From NCBI GenBank assembly GCA_965644295.1, contig CBFFRP010000398.1, forward strand, positions 1 through 64,000: 64,000 nt of DNA, written 5' to 3'. The notes beneath the pieces were generated by a model. That model worked only from the letters and a program-made list of their open reading frames with translations, had not been told where the DNA came from and did no database searches. The translations under genes were made by a program, and so were the position numbers. Shown here in pieces: positions 45,610 to 57,174 of the stretch (positions are counted from its first letter, which is position 1; every line of letters starts with the position of its first letter). Source of the stretch: Paraphysomonas bandaiensis (taxonomy: Eukaryota; Chrysophyceae).

Positions 45610-46076
45610 TACAGCGGGTGCAGCAATTGTAACAGAGAGGCTTGTCGGTAGATGCAGAGGATTCTATGGCGTGGATCAATGCATGTGAGAGCGAGAGATA
45701 TGACGAGAGGGGTATGCCACAGACGATGTATTCTCTGTATACAGCCCATGTATTCCAGGCTCTCATATCGGTATATTTTTGTTGAAAGATGCCTCTAATA
45801 TTGAGACAACAATTATCTGTATTCCAGCCGTAGTTGTATTGCAGTATTATAGAGAAATTTCGCTTCAATACATTTCCGAAAAAGAAGACGCTGACTGCCG
45901 ATACGCATATACCTGTATACAGGTATACATACATATATATACATACATATACATACATACATATACAGCACAGCTCGTTAATGCTCATGCGCAGCACAGT
46001 GTAGTATACATAACATATAGCGCTATATCGCTCTCATTAGTGTTCCATACTCACTGCCTCTCAATATATATCCTTA
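45610..46076. promoter_or_regulatory. Divergent promoter region, MMAB / CLP1
   Basis: 467 bp between two genes facing away from each other. It contains a TACATACATATA microsatellite at about 45925-45965. The open frame seen on the minus strand here is partly the 5' leader of MMAB. Confidence 0.5.
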
Positions 46077-47557
46077 ATGCAACAACGCGACTGGACCCTC
46101 CCGTCCTGCAGTGAGCTCCGCTGTGAGGTGAAGGAGCGCGAGAGCCTCTCTCTGTGTCTGCTTAAAGGCTCATGTGAGATATTCGGTATAGAGCTAGCCG
46201 TTAACAAGAAATACTCGTTTATCAACGAGAATATAGCGGTGTTCACATGGGATGGGTGCACTATACGCACTGAGGGGACATGTCAGGCGATATACACATC
46301 CAATGAGACCCCTATGGCGACGATAGTTAACATAAATGCACAGCTAGAGGCTAGGCGAGAGGTCGCTATGGCTAATGGAGACTCTGGGCCAAGGGTGAGA
46401 GAATCTGTGTAAGGATTCGACATCGTAACTTCTTCGTGCGGCAGGTGTTGATTGCTGGACCTCATGACAGTGGGAAGTCTACTACTGCTCGAATATTGTC
46501 AGCATATGCCACCCGACTGGACCGTAACCCAGTGCTTGTGGATATTGATGTTGGACATGGTATGCTGAGTGTACCTGGTTGTATTGGAGCGGTTCCATTG
46601 GAGAAGTCAAGCTTAGCTGTTGAGGTGTTTGTGTAGCCTGCATTGCATTTTACTTATACATTAACGGGTATGATATCGATGCAGGGAGATTTCCAAAATT
46701 CGACACCTCTAGTTTACTTTTTTGGGGATACTACTCCGAAAGATAATATTCCGTTATTTAAGCATATGGTGTCGAACCTTTCTGAGAAAGTTGCGAGTAG
46801 ACAAGAGTACGATGCTGCATCGAAAGCGTCAGGACTTATCGTCACTTCTTTTGGATGGATTGATGGCGATGGATTTGACCTCCTACTTCACACTATCACT
46901 ACCTTCTCGATTGATATTGTAATTGTTATTGGACAAGATCGTCTGTATTCCTCTCTTCAGTCTGCTAGTGCGGGCCTGTCTGCGAGTAAAGGCGAAAATA
47001 AAGATCTCGTAGTAGTGAAACTTGCTCGTTCCGGTGGAGTTGTGCAACGATCGGACTCCGACCGTAGACATTTGCGCAAAGCAAAGATTCACGAATATTT
47101 TTATGGATACCGATCCCCACAACAGATGGACATTGCGTTGAGTGTCAGTGGTGAAGGTGGGTCTCGTGCGTTCTCTCCGGCAAGAATGGAGCTAGCATTG
47201 CACAAATACACCCTTCTCCGAGCAGGTGGAGTGCAGTTGTCATCATCAATGATGCCAATAGGCCGATCAGCTGATCCTTCCAGGGTAAATGAAGCTATTA
47301 AACTGATTCCCACGCAACCCTCACAGGAAATGGAGAATTCGCTGTTGGCTGTACTTCACCCTCCAACCAAGCAGACACAAGCCGAGAACACCACTGAGGC
47401 TGATTCTATACAAACTCTTCTTAACACTAACGTAGCTGGATTTTTGTTTGTTGTGAAAGTAGATATTGATCAAAACACATTAACTGTTTTATCTCCATGT
47501 CCGGGTGCCCTCCCAAGTAACAATCTTGTTGTGGGATCCATTAAATGGGTGGAGTGA
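46077..47557 (+). CDS. CLP1: CLP1, mRNA 3'-end processing factor / polynucleotide kinase family, 3 exons
   Basis: Exons 46077-46394, 46445-46624 and 46685-47557 give 1371 nt, 456 aa. The N-terminal domain (WTLPSCSELRCEV, LLKGSCEIFGIELA, FTWDGCTIRTEG) is the beta-rich Clp1 N domain. The second exon opens with the P-loop VLIAGPHDSGKSTTARIL, and DIDVGHGMLSVPG is the Walker B/lid region. Downstream is PLVYFFGDTTPKDN, typical of Clp1 (YFxGxxSPxxN). The C-terminal domain ends VVGSIKWVE. Clp1 belongs to cleavage factor IA/IIm and, in some eukaryotes, the tRNA splicing complex as an RNA 5'-kinase. Length fits the family. Confidence 0.93.
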
Positions 47558-49036
47558 TATGCCATAACGTTAAGTATCGTTTAGCTATGATTTGCACTGT
47601 CGGTACTTTATACCAGAAAATTAAAGTTCTCTTACTCAGTGGGAAAGTTCCGATTGTACGGAGAACAAAAGATAAAGATAGGAATATCCCTTACAGAGTC
47701 CAGAGTCAGGAAATAATATAACAACATTTGTCACAGTTTTACAGAGTTACATTACCGCTTAATTATTCAGTTCAGGAAAGTGAAAGAAAGTTAGTACAAC
47801 GATATTGATTTATAACATATTTGAACGATATACGATATACATATTCGTACCAAGCAAAAAAATGTAGACAGAACGAAGGCTAACGTGTGACGTGACTGTA
47901 TACTCTATACTGTCAGTCCTAGGCCTACTCGTAATTACAGTAGTGTAGATGAAACGCAATCTATCGTAAGCGCATGTGTAAATGTGTACGTATATCTACA
48001 TAGTAAAATATAGTTTTATTGAATTACGGGTTATCATCCCGCAATCGAAATTTTGAGAAAATAATAATCTTGAAGTATATTGCGAAGCCCTGGCATCACT
48101 TGCATTGACATCATTCTGGTCTTCTACAAACGGAATACAACTTGCGGGAATGTTTTATTGTCTGCTTTCGAATGACGACTTATCATCGTGGTTTCCCTAA
48201 ATAATGAATAAAGAATTGATCTTAGTAATAGTAAAACAATGTTGTGATTATTAGGGTGTAAATCAGGGCCTGATAACCATTAATGGCCCATTAATGGTAG
48301 TCCAGTTCCCGGCAATTATAATGGCCATTAATGGACTCTGTAATGTAATGAACACGATAGAGTGAGAATTATGAATAACAACACATAACTGTTATGCACA
48401 ACGGAATAGTTAGAAGTGTAACTGATAATGACGACGTTATGATGACGATCATGTATCTTCAACTTCAACAGATACTCTCTCCAATTCAGTTCATGACATA
48501 TTTCATTGAACATTATAACTCACAGATACAATCTTGTATTAAGCTGAATCCTAATATAATGGTGTAATATAATGAAGTCACTTTCTAATTACTGTCAATA
48601 CCAGAACTAAGATGGATGTTAGTTGCTGTTCGAACCGAATAAAAAAGTAGAATGTCTACACTTGCCCGTTCTGTTGAACCCAATTCAGGTGAAGAAAACA
48701 CGTTTTGAGACTAAATGGGGATGAAGAAAAATTGATAGTCATCCAGATTCTCTCTAGATGCGTACAAGTATTTTCAGTAATTTTATTATTACTGCCTATG
48801 ATGAACCATACTCCCTTGTATGTATACATCGTCGACATGGATGTTGCTTCTTAACTTCTAGTACTCAATATGGAGCACTCTACTACTTCTACTACGCGCA
48901 CTACCCATAACCAAAAGTAGTGTATATATGACATTTATATTTCGGAAAAGTCTAATTCGTGAAAATGGTGCACACGGTTGAAAAACGCATGTCAGTCTAT
49001 ATACATCAGTTCTGCGCTGTCTCTAACATAAGCCAC
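47558..49036. other. Intergenic region with diverged dispersed repeats
   Basis: No gene seen. 48080-48260 and 48590-48740 are similar to 52735-53040. 48205-48575 is similar, inverted, to 42055-42345. A block of AATGGCC/ATTAATGG inverted motifs (48263-48340) begins CAGGGCCTGATAACCATTAA and is absent from the 42-kb copy. Confidence 0.55.
48080..48740. repeat. Dispersed repeat, copy at 48 kb
   Basis: Shared with 52735-53040 in direct order: CACTTGCATTGACATCATTC against CACTTGCACTGACCTCATTA, GTGGTTTCCCTAAATAATGA against GTGGTTTCTCTATAACTGTG, and TGAACCCAATTCAGGTGAAG against TGAGCCCAAATCAGGTCAAA. About 70-80% similar by eye. It contains the segment shared with the element at 42 kb. Confidence 0.6.
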
Positions 49037-49967
49037 TCAAAAGTCCGAAATCTGGTCCACCCATTCCGGGTAGTCAATAAACGGATTACGGTTATGCTGC
49101 CACTCTGCATAAATGTCTTCGTTGCGAGCAATTTCACTCTCATCCACAGGGTCGTTTGCGTGCCAAGTTCTTAGCTCTTTCTCCATCCACGGCTTGATAT
49201 CACTGCCATTCACAGCATCAGTATCACAGCAGTCCCACTCGTTCCAATAAGCTGTCGCCAAGTAAAAATATGACCTGGCGAAGTCACCTTTGAACAAATC
49301 GGTCGGCTCAAAGCACTTTCCACTATAGTCAGGGCTGCTGCAGGTGCCGATGCGGCAACCGTTTGAGGACTCATACGTAACAGTGTCCGGGTCCACATTG
49401 CCAAAAGGAAGGCTGCTACGAAGCCCATTCACATACCCATCAGAAGGCCAAAGCTCAAACAAGTCCGTTTGTGCATTCTTGCCCTGATCGAAACCTACAC
49501 AGCTCATTAGGCGACCCCTCACAGTATGACACACCACAACACACCTCCAAACCACGACTTCGGCCACAGATGCTCTCTGTTGAAGCAGTCCCCTTCTTGC
49601 TTGTAGTTACCACACTCCCCACCAGATACCTTTTCAGTAGACCAGCAGTATGTTGAGTAGACGTCTGGTATATGAGAGGCGTTCGCGTCGCACGGATACT
49701 GCGGTAAGTTCTTGTCAACGGTCTCAAAGCAATCCCACACCTCATCGTATGAGTAAACCGTATGAGGGTTTATGAGATCATGTAGTTGACCTGATTATAC
49801 AGCACTCTGTTACAATATACTGCCATTAGCATGTGCATTACTGTACCTTTCAGGTCATCATCAGTGGCTGACTTATCTATAGACGCATAGTACTCATCAG
49901 CAGACAGGAGACTCGCTGCAAGCACAGCACTGCTCAGGAATGCACCGAGTGTCCCTTCAAGGTGCAT
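49037..49967 (-). CDS. Secreted endonuclease I (EndA/NucM family), 3 exons
   Basis: Exons (minus) 49967-49847, 49790-49545 and 49494-49037 give 825 nt, 274 aa. A signal peptide (GTLGAFLSSAVLAASLLSA) precedes the mature chain. The catalytic region is FNREHLWPKSWFGG, with the histidine of the NREHxWPKS motif, and after the 50-bp intron TDLFELWPSDGYVNGLRSS carries the family's second block (DLxxLxPxDxxVNxxRSs). The third, ARSYFYLATAYWNEW, is the A-R-x-x-x-Y block, and AEWQHNRNPFIDYPEWVD is the closing W-Q-x-x-R-NPFxDHPE motif. The second block has E where a histidine is common. Cysteines (11 or so) suit an extracellular enzyme that degrades DNA/RNA non-specifically. The gene is well known in bacteria and several protists. 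Confidence 0.93.
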
Positions 49968-50422
49968 TGGTATAAGTATACGTATAGGTATAGGAGAAGT
50001 GAAGTGAAGTGATAGTGGCGATAATATGCATATGGTGTACTCCGTACTGCTTGGGGTATACTTCATCTTGTGTTTGCTGCACAAACTTTAGGCCACAATT
50101 TCGTTTTTGGTGTAACATGACATCATCATCACCACTGAATGGTAGTCTCGTTGTACTACACCATTCTACCAACGTATTCTGATGGTTGTTGTATTTTTCA
50201 GGGACTGTATTCTGTCGTATTACTGTGTATTCATCAGTTGGAGGATTTGAATTCTCTCTCTATACGTGTGTATATGTATACATATGTGAAGTGGAAGTGA
50301 GCGAAGTGACTATGAAGAGAGCCGTATGTGAATATATATATATATATATATGTGTGTATGTATGTACAGTGATATTGCTTATAGCGGTTAGTCTGATTGA
50401 GTAAAGCAGAGACCGTATCGTC
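49968..50422. promoter_or_regulatory. Divergent promoter region, endonuclease I / 50423 gene
   Basis: 455-bp spacer between two genes facing away from each other. A run of alternating TA (50331-50352) lies 70 bp before the 50423 start. Confidence 0.45.
50331..50352. repeat. TA dinucleotide microsatellite
   Basis: About ten TA repeats in the spacer upstream of the 50423 gene. Confidence 0.9.
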
Positions 50423-52288
50423 ATGTCAGAGAAACAAGTAGATGACAAACCTCCCAATCGAAGACCGAGAAGAACCGCACGATCTTCTCGTCGACGGCAG
50501 GAGACATCAGAGGATGTATCTGTTGATGTAGATAGAGAGGAGAGATCACAGAGACGACAACAACAGCAACAACAGACATCTACATCCACATCTGCAGCCG
50601 CAAAGAAACGACAGGCTGTTTCCTCTACTGTGCTGCAGGAAGATATGGAGGAGGACGGATTGAGCCTGTATGAGCTGCAGGAGTTTGTGAATGTATCGTT
50701 TGGAGATGCGTGTGATGGGCGGATCGATGCTTCTAAGATAGGATGGGAGTATACGAGCGATAGACGCGGTGGACATGTACTGTTTGTTGAGAATCCGAAG
50801 ACTGGATTGTTAGTAGAAACTCCGATAGAGGGTCAAGCTCCGACGCCAGGTGTGGAAGATGAAGAAGATGACGAAGAGGTGGGCACAAGAGATACATGTA
50901 GTTTGTATTGACAGCTATACCTTGAGTAGACTCCATTGGTTCCGGGAGTAGCACCGCGGGGAGGTGTTGATGCAGCTCTACAACAGGCTACGGGTCCTAC
51001 TACACCCATGCAGGCTGTGTATATGTTCATGCAGGTGTGTTTGTCGTTAGTCATGACTTTTATATGTATACTACGTACGTTTAGTATGTCGTAGCTAGAT
51101 TTTAGGTACACATATGAGAATGTTTAATGCAGGGTGTGTTGGCGGGTTTCTCTCTAGCCTTAGTGTACACAATTTCTGAGGTACCGCTGATATATTAAAA
51201 AAACATTCTTACCACTGATAATACTGCAGGCTTCCAATGACAGGGATTTACTACTTGACTATCAGCCCTCAGCCAGTGAGAGCAGGTAATTCATGGACTG
51301 TACTTCATGCAATTACGGTGGTGTTATAAGTGTCATGTAGACGGTTTTTCTTCATAATTAGTTGCGCCTCCCTGGTGGGGGCTTTGGATGCCCTTATCCA
51401 TTCATTCTATCTCCAGCGTACACTCTCTTTGTACGCATCTCAGGCTGATGGTGGAACTAGCAGTCGTAGCAAGCTTTCATCAATGCGGGATCTATACTCG
51501 CGCCAGCAGCAGGATAGAGGGCTAGTTGCGTGGGAAACATTGATGTTCCCGTTAGCAGCGTGGACTTTCTTGTGTTTCTCGTTGTGCTTCCTTGCGGTGC
51601 TTATTATGGGCGCAGCGGTACGAATATTTGACCGCGCAGCTCTTTCTCTATTTCATTTTTGGGGTATTAGGAAGTCCTTATCGCCAATAAGAACGGATAT
51701 TCACCTCCTGATGACTCTACAGAAGATGCAGATGCGTGGGTGGAGGATGCCCTAGATGACAGCCTTTTCAGCGATAGATTTGAGCTTTGGAAAGATTTAG
51801 CTTCTGTAAGAGTCTGTTTTGCTCTCCTGGGGTGGATGGGGTGGGTTTTTATTTGATCTATTATGTTGCGTTCTGATAGATATACAGGAGCTGTCTCGTG
51901 GTGCTCATACAGCACTTTCTCGGGGGAAAGAGAGAAGATGACATCAAGAGGTATGTTGAGTGTATGTTGAATATACTATTTTTAAAAGCTCCCTGCAGGC
52001 TGTACGACCATATATCAGGCCTCAAACAACGGATTTCAGGTTTCTACTTCAATCACTTTTTGTTTCCTTTAACCTGCTTGTTGCCAGCTTTACAAGGTGA
52101 TAAATTTGAGTCTAGTATATCTCCATCTGACCTTAGGCGACTTCTCGCTATACAAAAGGTACTAATACGCGAGATCGCAATATCAGTCATATTTTAAATG
52201 GTATATACTTTTGTAGTTGGGGGTTCAGAGGACGGAATCTGCCTTGGCTACGTTACAGCAGGCAGATGATGATTCCCAGAAATCGTAG
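50423..52288 (+). CDS. Unknown membrane/coiled-coil protein, 9 exons, possible frameshift
   Basis: Exons 50423-50878, 50930-51034, 51230-51285, 51341-51617, 51671-51805, 51888-51950, 51999-52039, 52088-52158 and 52217-52288. All join in phase except exon 6, which is one nucleotide too long. Without correction the frame stops at RGKERR; with a 1-nt shift it runs on as EDDIKRLYDHISGLKQRIS to ADDDSQKS. The N terminus is basic and Q/S/T-rich (disordered). The centre has two membrane-like segments (RFFFIISCASLVGALDALIH and a long FPLAAWTFLCFSLCFLAVLI), then a hydrophilic region and coiled coil. No known domain is recognised. The C-terminal exons keep a shared frame, so I think it is one gene. Confidence 0.6.
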
Positions 52289-53396
52289 TTGTTGCGTTAT
52301 ATATGTATAATCGTGTACTGTTTATGTCTAGGAAATCTTATGGCCTCTTAAGTTGTATTGTAGATTAAATGTAAACGCATATTATTATTATTGTCTGTAC
52401 CCTTTTGCTATTAATGGTTATTACAAGATGATTGTAATAGAAATATGGAAAATATTCCCCGTTTGCATTGAAATATACTCTTATGCTAACCGCTATATAT
52501 GAAATTGACGTTGTCGAAAAAATTGATGACAGAAACTCGTGGATTGAACTTTCAATCATTATAGCTGCGCATTACAGTGATGAGAGCAATCGAAAGCAAA
52601 GTATTTGAAATATAACGTTATGACTGTTACATGAAGAATACAGTAGTGACACAACATACAACTCGGCCTCCTTAAAGGTTTATTTGCTAAAGAAATATAG
52701 CACTTTTTCGAGAACTACAACCCTTATATGAAGACAGATCACTTGCACTGACCTCATTATGCTCTTCTACAGCAGTCGAAGGATGGAATATAACTTGGAG
52801 TTAGATGATCTGCCCTTGATATTTGGCTCATGATTGTGGTTTCTCTATAACTGTGTACTATAATGAAATCACGTACATTCGACTGTCATTATCATAATAG
52901 GGATAGAAGTGAGCTTCTGTTCAACCGAATATTGAAGTTGAATGTCTATATTTGCCCGGTGGTGATATGAGCGCCCTGTTGAGCCCAAATCAGGTCAAAA
53001 AAACGCATTTTTCGAGACAAAATGGGGATATATCTCATAGTACAATTATCTTGTATTCGTTTCCTAAATCTAATTCTTTATCTGATTTTGAGGGTGAATC
53101 CCACTACATATCAAAAATACTGCGAGTCAATTAAAAAAGCTACATTGTATTGACAAAAACAAGGTCAATGATGTTCAGTAAAATTCTATACGGGACGATA
53201 GCTTTTTAATTAACATATTTTTTTAAAAGCATACGCTAAAGCTGTCCAATGGTCAAATTCGTTCGCTTTATACAATACTGATTATATATCATGCTTATCA
53301 CATTGTGATTTTCCTTTAAAAAGAATCAAGTAAATAAAACAGTTTGAGGTCTAATTGCAATCAAATACACCGTAGAGCATGCAGACATGGGAGTTA
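52289..53396. other. Intergenic; contains dispersed repeat copy
   Basis: 1.1 kb without a gene. 52735-53040 is the second copy of the 48-kb repeat. The rest is AT-rich. Confidence 0.5.
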
Positions 53397-54999
53397 TTAG
53401 AGCTCATCCTCACTTTCACTAAGCTGGACCGGAATCAAAGTGCTATTTCCCTCTATTTTGTCGTCCGTCTCCCGCAGCTGCTGCTGCTTTTCAGCTACCT
53501 TCCTATCAGACTTTCCCCTGCTCTTCGCCTTCCGTGAAAACACCTCAGCATCGATGGGCTCTGTCTCTGTGCTGCTCCTGCCTCTTTCTCGCCTGGCTTG
53601 AGCTCTTCTATCCGGCATTCCCTTGTGATCGTAAAAAGACGCCTCGGCCACTGCTATCTTAGAATCTGCGGTCCCATAATAGAGCAGCCATTTGCCACGG
53701 AAGAACACTAGGCCTTCCAAAAAGCAAACATTTCCCACCTGCCCCGTTATCTCAAAATCCTCAGAGGGCTTGAAAAAAGTTTCTTCCGACCTGCAGCAGC
53801 ACCGACTCATCATCAGCGGCAAAAGTCGGAAGAATGGGTCACATTACCTCATCAACACCTTTGAAGGGTCATCCAAAGAAAACAGAACCTGTCCCGCCGA
53901 GTAGGTCCCCGGTGCCAAGTTTGGGTCTGCCTCGCCATTCACGCACCGATAACCTGGCAGAGACTCACATGCAGTATTCTTAGAATTGTATATAAACAAA
54001 ATGCCGTCTGGTCGCACGATTGCAGGCGGACCAGGCTCCACTAGATTCGAATCAAACTTTCCTCGCCTAGGGGAGAGGACAGATAGGGGTTTCTTGGCTG
54101 CGGTTGGAAGGTCCATATGGTCTGGTCGACCCCTATACACAGCGTCTGCATGTTCTGCCATAACAGGCGTCCAGTTGATGAGATCCTGGGATGTAGCGAG
54201 ATGGAGATCATTTTCCCCCCAGTACATCCAAAAGCTTCCGTTCAGTTTGGCTGCCACAAGCCGTCCATCTGGCATGGGGTGCGAAACTATGGAACCCGAT
54301 TTAGTCCAAGCATTCAAGTAAGAGCCCCCAAATGCTTTTCCAAATGCTGGCCCATGCTTTGTCCAGTGGAATAAATCACTACTGGTTGCAACACACAATC
54401 GGGCTGTACCATCATATGAGGTATACGTCATCACGTACCCTCCATCTGGAGATTCCACCACTCTCGGATCCTCACACCCACCATCCCATTCAAATTTGTC
54501 ATTGCGATCCTTCGCGGGGTACAGTACAGGTGATGGGAGGCGATTATTGAAGCTGACTCCATCCTCGCTCCACGCTATACCGATACGTGAAGTACCAGCA
54601 TAGCTACCAAGCTATCGGTTCGTAAGATACACTAATCACACACACATCTCATAACATCACCTTATCCTCTGCCCTATACAGCAAATAAACTTTGTTGTCC
54701 TTCACAACAGCCGCAGGATTAAAGACATCCTTCTCCTCCCATCTGACATTTTTTCTTCTAACAGGACACTTAAAGACAGACGATGCATTCGGACCCAGCA
54801 CAGGGTTCACTGCACCCATCTTTGAGAACTCCATCTGCCATGAGTGATTTGGGGTCTCTGATTGTATCCTGTGAGTCATTTCAGGGGATAGTATGGTGTT
54901 ACCTGTGCTAGATGCATACGTACACACGCATCCGTATATAAATAGAAGAGTAATGACATGAGAGGATTGGAGGGGGGTTGAGAGGACAGATAGGGCCAT
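53397..54999 (-). CDS. Secreted GH130-family glycoside phosphorylase/mannosidase-like protein, EDEL C terminus
   Basis: Exons (minus) 54999-54661, 54611-53848 and 53790-53397 give 1497 nt, 498 aa. A signal peptide/anchor lies at the N terminus (HVITLLFIYGCVCTYAS). The body is a five-bladed propeller of GH130 type: KDVFNPAAVVKDNKVYLLYRAEDK, CEDPRVVESPDGGYVMTYTS, WMYWGENDLHLATSQDLINW, VEPGPPAIVRPDGILFIYNS, SLDDPSKVLMRSEETFF and WLLYYGTADSKIAVAE. The conserved EDPRV, VEPGPP and YYGxADS blocks are all there. GH130 enzymes act on beta-mannosides, mostly by phosphorolysis, some by hydrolysis; substrate here is unknown. The last 75 residues are charged and disordered and end SEDEL, close to an ER-retention tetrapeptide. 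The start is 620 bp from the divergent silicon transporter. Confidence 0.88.
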
Positions 55000-55620
55000 A
55001 ATAGGGAGGTGATTGAGGGTAAAGTGGTGGGGTAGTGGGTTTATTGTATGAGAGGGTGATATGCCTATATATGCATATATATATACAGCGATGTGCTCAG
55101 TACATACACCGCTGGGACTGTACATACTATGCGGATACAGAGTATACGAGTGATGCGTGTATGCATTGATGTATAGTATATAGATCGATATACAGTACAG
55201 GTGAAATACCAACAGTATTATATATATATACTGTATATACAGAGAATACGACCAGCAGCGTAATACATCAAAGTACAGCAAAATACACAGTTAGAGTACA
55301 GAGTACAGTGTACTCCTGTATCAGATTGGATAATGTACATCCGCACCTGTCCTCCAGTACATCTATCTAAATACACATACGTATCCTTCCCTTTCATACA
55401 TACGCACTTCACCCGCAGTCTCAACTCACCTACTCCAATTAGACGTATGGACATGTCCACATACGCCCATTCACTCCTCAAATTTTCAGCAGTGTGTTAA
55501 TATCCACATACCCAAATATTAAAATATTAAAAAATTCAATCCATGCAAATCTTTCAAGAAATCCACTCAGTTCATCTCTCATTATTTCACCCTCCTCAAG
55601 GATAGAAGAACTCTATTGCA
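55000..55620. promoter_or_regulatory. Divergent promoter region, GH130 / silicon transporter
   Basis: 621-bp spacer between the two head-to-head genes. It holds TATATATATA runs near 55075 and 55215-55245 and an ACAGAGTACAGTGTACTCC-type palindrome near 55300. Both promoters lie here; common control by silicon would be testable. Confidence 0.5.
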
Positions 55621-57174
55621 ATGAGTACTGAAGCAGCAGGCAGTACAGATCAAGTGGATAAGTACTCCACACCTCCTCAGAAGACTCCTCTCGATATCTT
55701 CTTTACATACTTGAAGTACATCGTATCCTCTGGGCTCACTTTGACTTATGTCGTCTACATCTTATGGGGCATATGGACCAATCAGGCGGTGTTGCCTGGC
55801 CCGCCTATCGCCCACTTCTTGATCTTTTTGTTCTGTATGACTCTTGTGGCGTATCTTGAGGGATTACAAGTGGCTATCTTAGCCGTTGAACACACTGATC
55901 CAGAGAAGTATCGGGAAACTCATCCACGTGCCTACGAGCTCATTACATCAGTCAAGAGGGGTAATAATGTTGAAAAGTTTCTGGTTGGACGTCAGTTCTT
56001 CACAGTATTTGTTATGACTCTCATGGCACAAGTGACCAGTTTCCCTAATATCTCTTCTCTTGGAATCCCACCAGTGATTTGGTTTATCTTCATTCAGACT
56101 GGTCTGCCTGGTGCAATGGTAGTTACCACTATTGGCTCACTTCAGCCCCAGCTGTTGGCTGCCAAGGACCCTTGGAAGTTTATGAATCTGTACGGGTCAT
56201 GCGCGACTCTCTACCTTTGCTATGGTTTGGAGTTCACTGGTATCTGCACACACTTCGCCTGGATGCTCATTACGATCCTACGCAACACCGTCTTCATCAC
56301 GGATCAGAAACCCAAGAAGCACCAGAGGGAAGTCACTCTTCAAAGCCAACTCATTGAGGCTGCTAAGTATGTGGTTTCCACATGCGTTATCCTAACTTAC
56401 ATGACCTACCTCATGTGGGGTATCTGGACTGGCCAGGCTGTGCTCCCTGTTCCTCACATTGCTGTCTTTATTGTCTTCTGCTGTTGTATTCTCTTTCTTG
56501 CTCACCTGGAGGGACTGCAGGTGGCGATATTGGTTGCAGAGGCAAAGGACCCTGAGCCGTATGCTCAGAGTTATCCTCGCGCATACTCGCTCATGAAGAG
56601 AGCCACTTACGAAAAAAATGTCCGCCGATTCTTAATTGGAAGACAGTTTTTTGTCATCTTCGTAGTCTTTCTTATCAATCAGTGTACTATTTTCCCAGAA
56701 ATTTCTAAATTGGGAATCAACAACGGTGTCTGGTTTGTGTTCGTCCAGCTGGGATTCCCAACCGCCCTCAACATCCTCTGTTTTGCTCAGCTTCCCGCTC
56801 AACTGCTCGGTAATCAGGATCCTTGGTTGTTTATGAACCGATATGGTCCCCGCTTCACTTTAGAGGTATGTCTTTTTACCGAGATGACTGGTTTGGCCCA
56901 TTTCAGTTGGGTTGCTACATCTTTCTCCAAGGCTACTTGGTTCCCTATTACTGTCAGCGCAATCTCTGAGATTGAGCAATACAAAGACCTAGAAAGCATT
57001 AAGACACCTAATGCAGCCACAGATGAGGTCACCTCAGCAGCTCCAACTTCAACTGTCCAGGATTACAACAGCGTTCCTGAGGCAGATCTTGCTACCGAGG
57101 AACTCGATATGGAAATGCATTCCAACCTTGGGCGATTTTTAAAGTCATTTAGGCTTCCTACAGCCAGGAACTAA
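55621..57174 (+). CDS. SIT: Silicon transporter (SIT), two-repeat form
   Basis: Single exon, 517 aa, about ten membrane segments in two homologous halves (residues about 25-225 and 245-440). Each half has the SIT signature pair: EGLQ (80-83) with GRQ (123-125), and EGLQ (297-300) with GRQ (340-342). The halves share WGIWT.QAVLP, HLEGLQVAIL and RFLIGRQFF, which shows an internal duplication. SITs are plasma-membrane, sodium-coupled importers of silicic acid; the GXQ motifs are thought to bind it. The N terminus (about 25 residues) and the C-terminal tail (about 455-517) are hydrophilic and cytosolic. The tail is acidic and lacks a clear coiled coil. No other membrane family with this motif set is known to me. 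It is the best evidence that the organism takes up silicon. Confidence 0.93.
   Translation: MSTEAAGSTDQVDKYSTPPQKTPLDIFFTYLKYIVSSGLTLTYVVYILWGIWTNQAVLPGPPIAHFLIFLFCMTLVAYLEGLQVAILAVEHTDPEKYRETHPRAYELITSVKRGNNVEKFLVGRQFFTVFVMTLMAQVTSFPNISSLGIPPVIWFIFIQTGLPGAMVVTTIGSLQPQLLAAKDPWKFMNLYGSCATLYLCYGLEFTGICTHFAWMLITILRNTVFITDQKPKKHQREVTLQSQLIEAAKYVVSTCVILTYMTYLMWGIWTGQAVLPVPHIAVFIVFCCCILFLAHLEGLQVAILVAEAKDPEPYAQSYPRAYSLMKRATYEKNVRRFLIGRQFFVIFVVFLINQCTIFPEISKLGINNGVWFVFVQLGFPTALNILCFAQLPAQLLGNQDPWLFMNRYGPRFTLEVCLFTEMTGLAHFSWVATSFSKATWFPITVSAISEIEQYKDLESIKTPNAATDEVTSAAPTSTVQDYNSVPEADLATEELDMEMHSNLGRFLKSFRLPTARN

Noticed and set aside
45503-45997. 164-codon minus ORF as a separate gene
   Set aside because: Its 3' part overlaps the first exon of the adenosyltransferase in another frame, and the family motif IYTRTGDGG lies in that other frame; the rest is low-complexity leader.
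53986-54550. Plus-strand ORFs of 72-111 codons over the GH130 gene
   Set aside because: They are antisense shadows of the GH130 coding exons, which carry clear family motifs.
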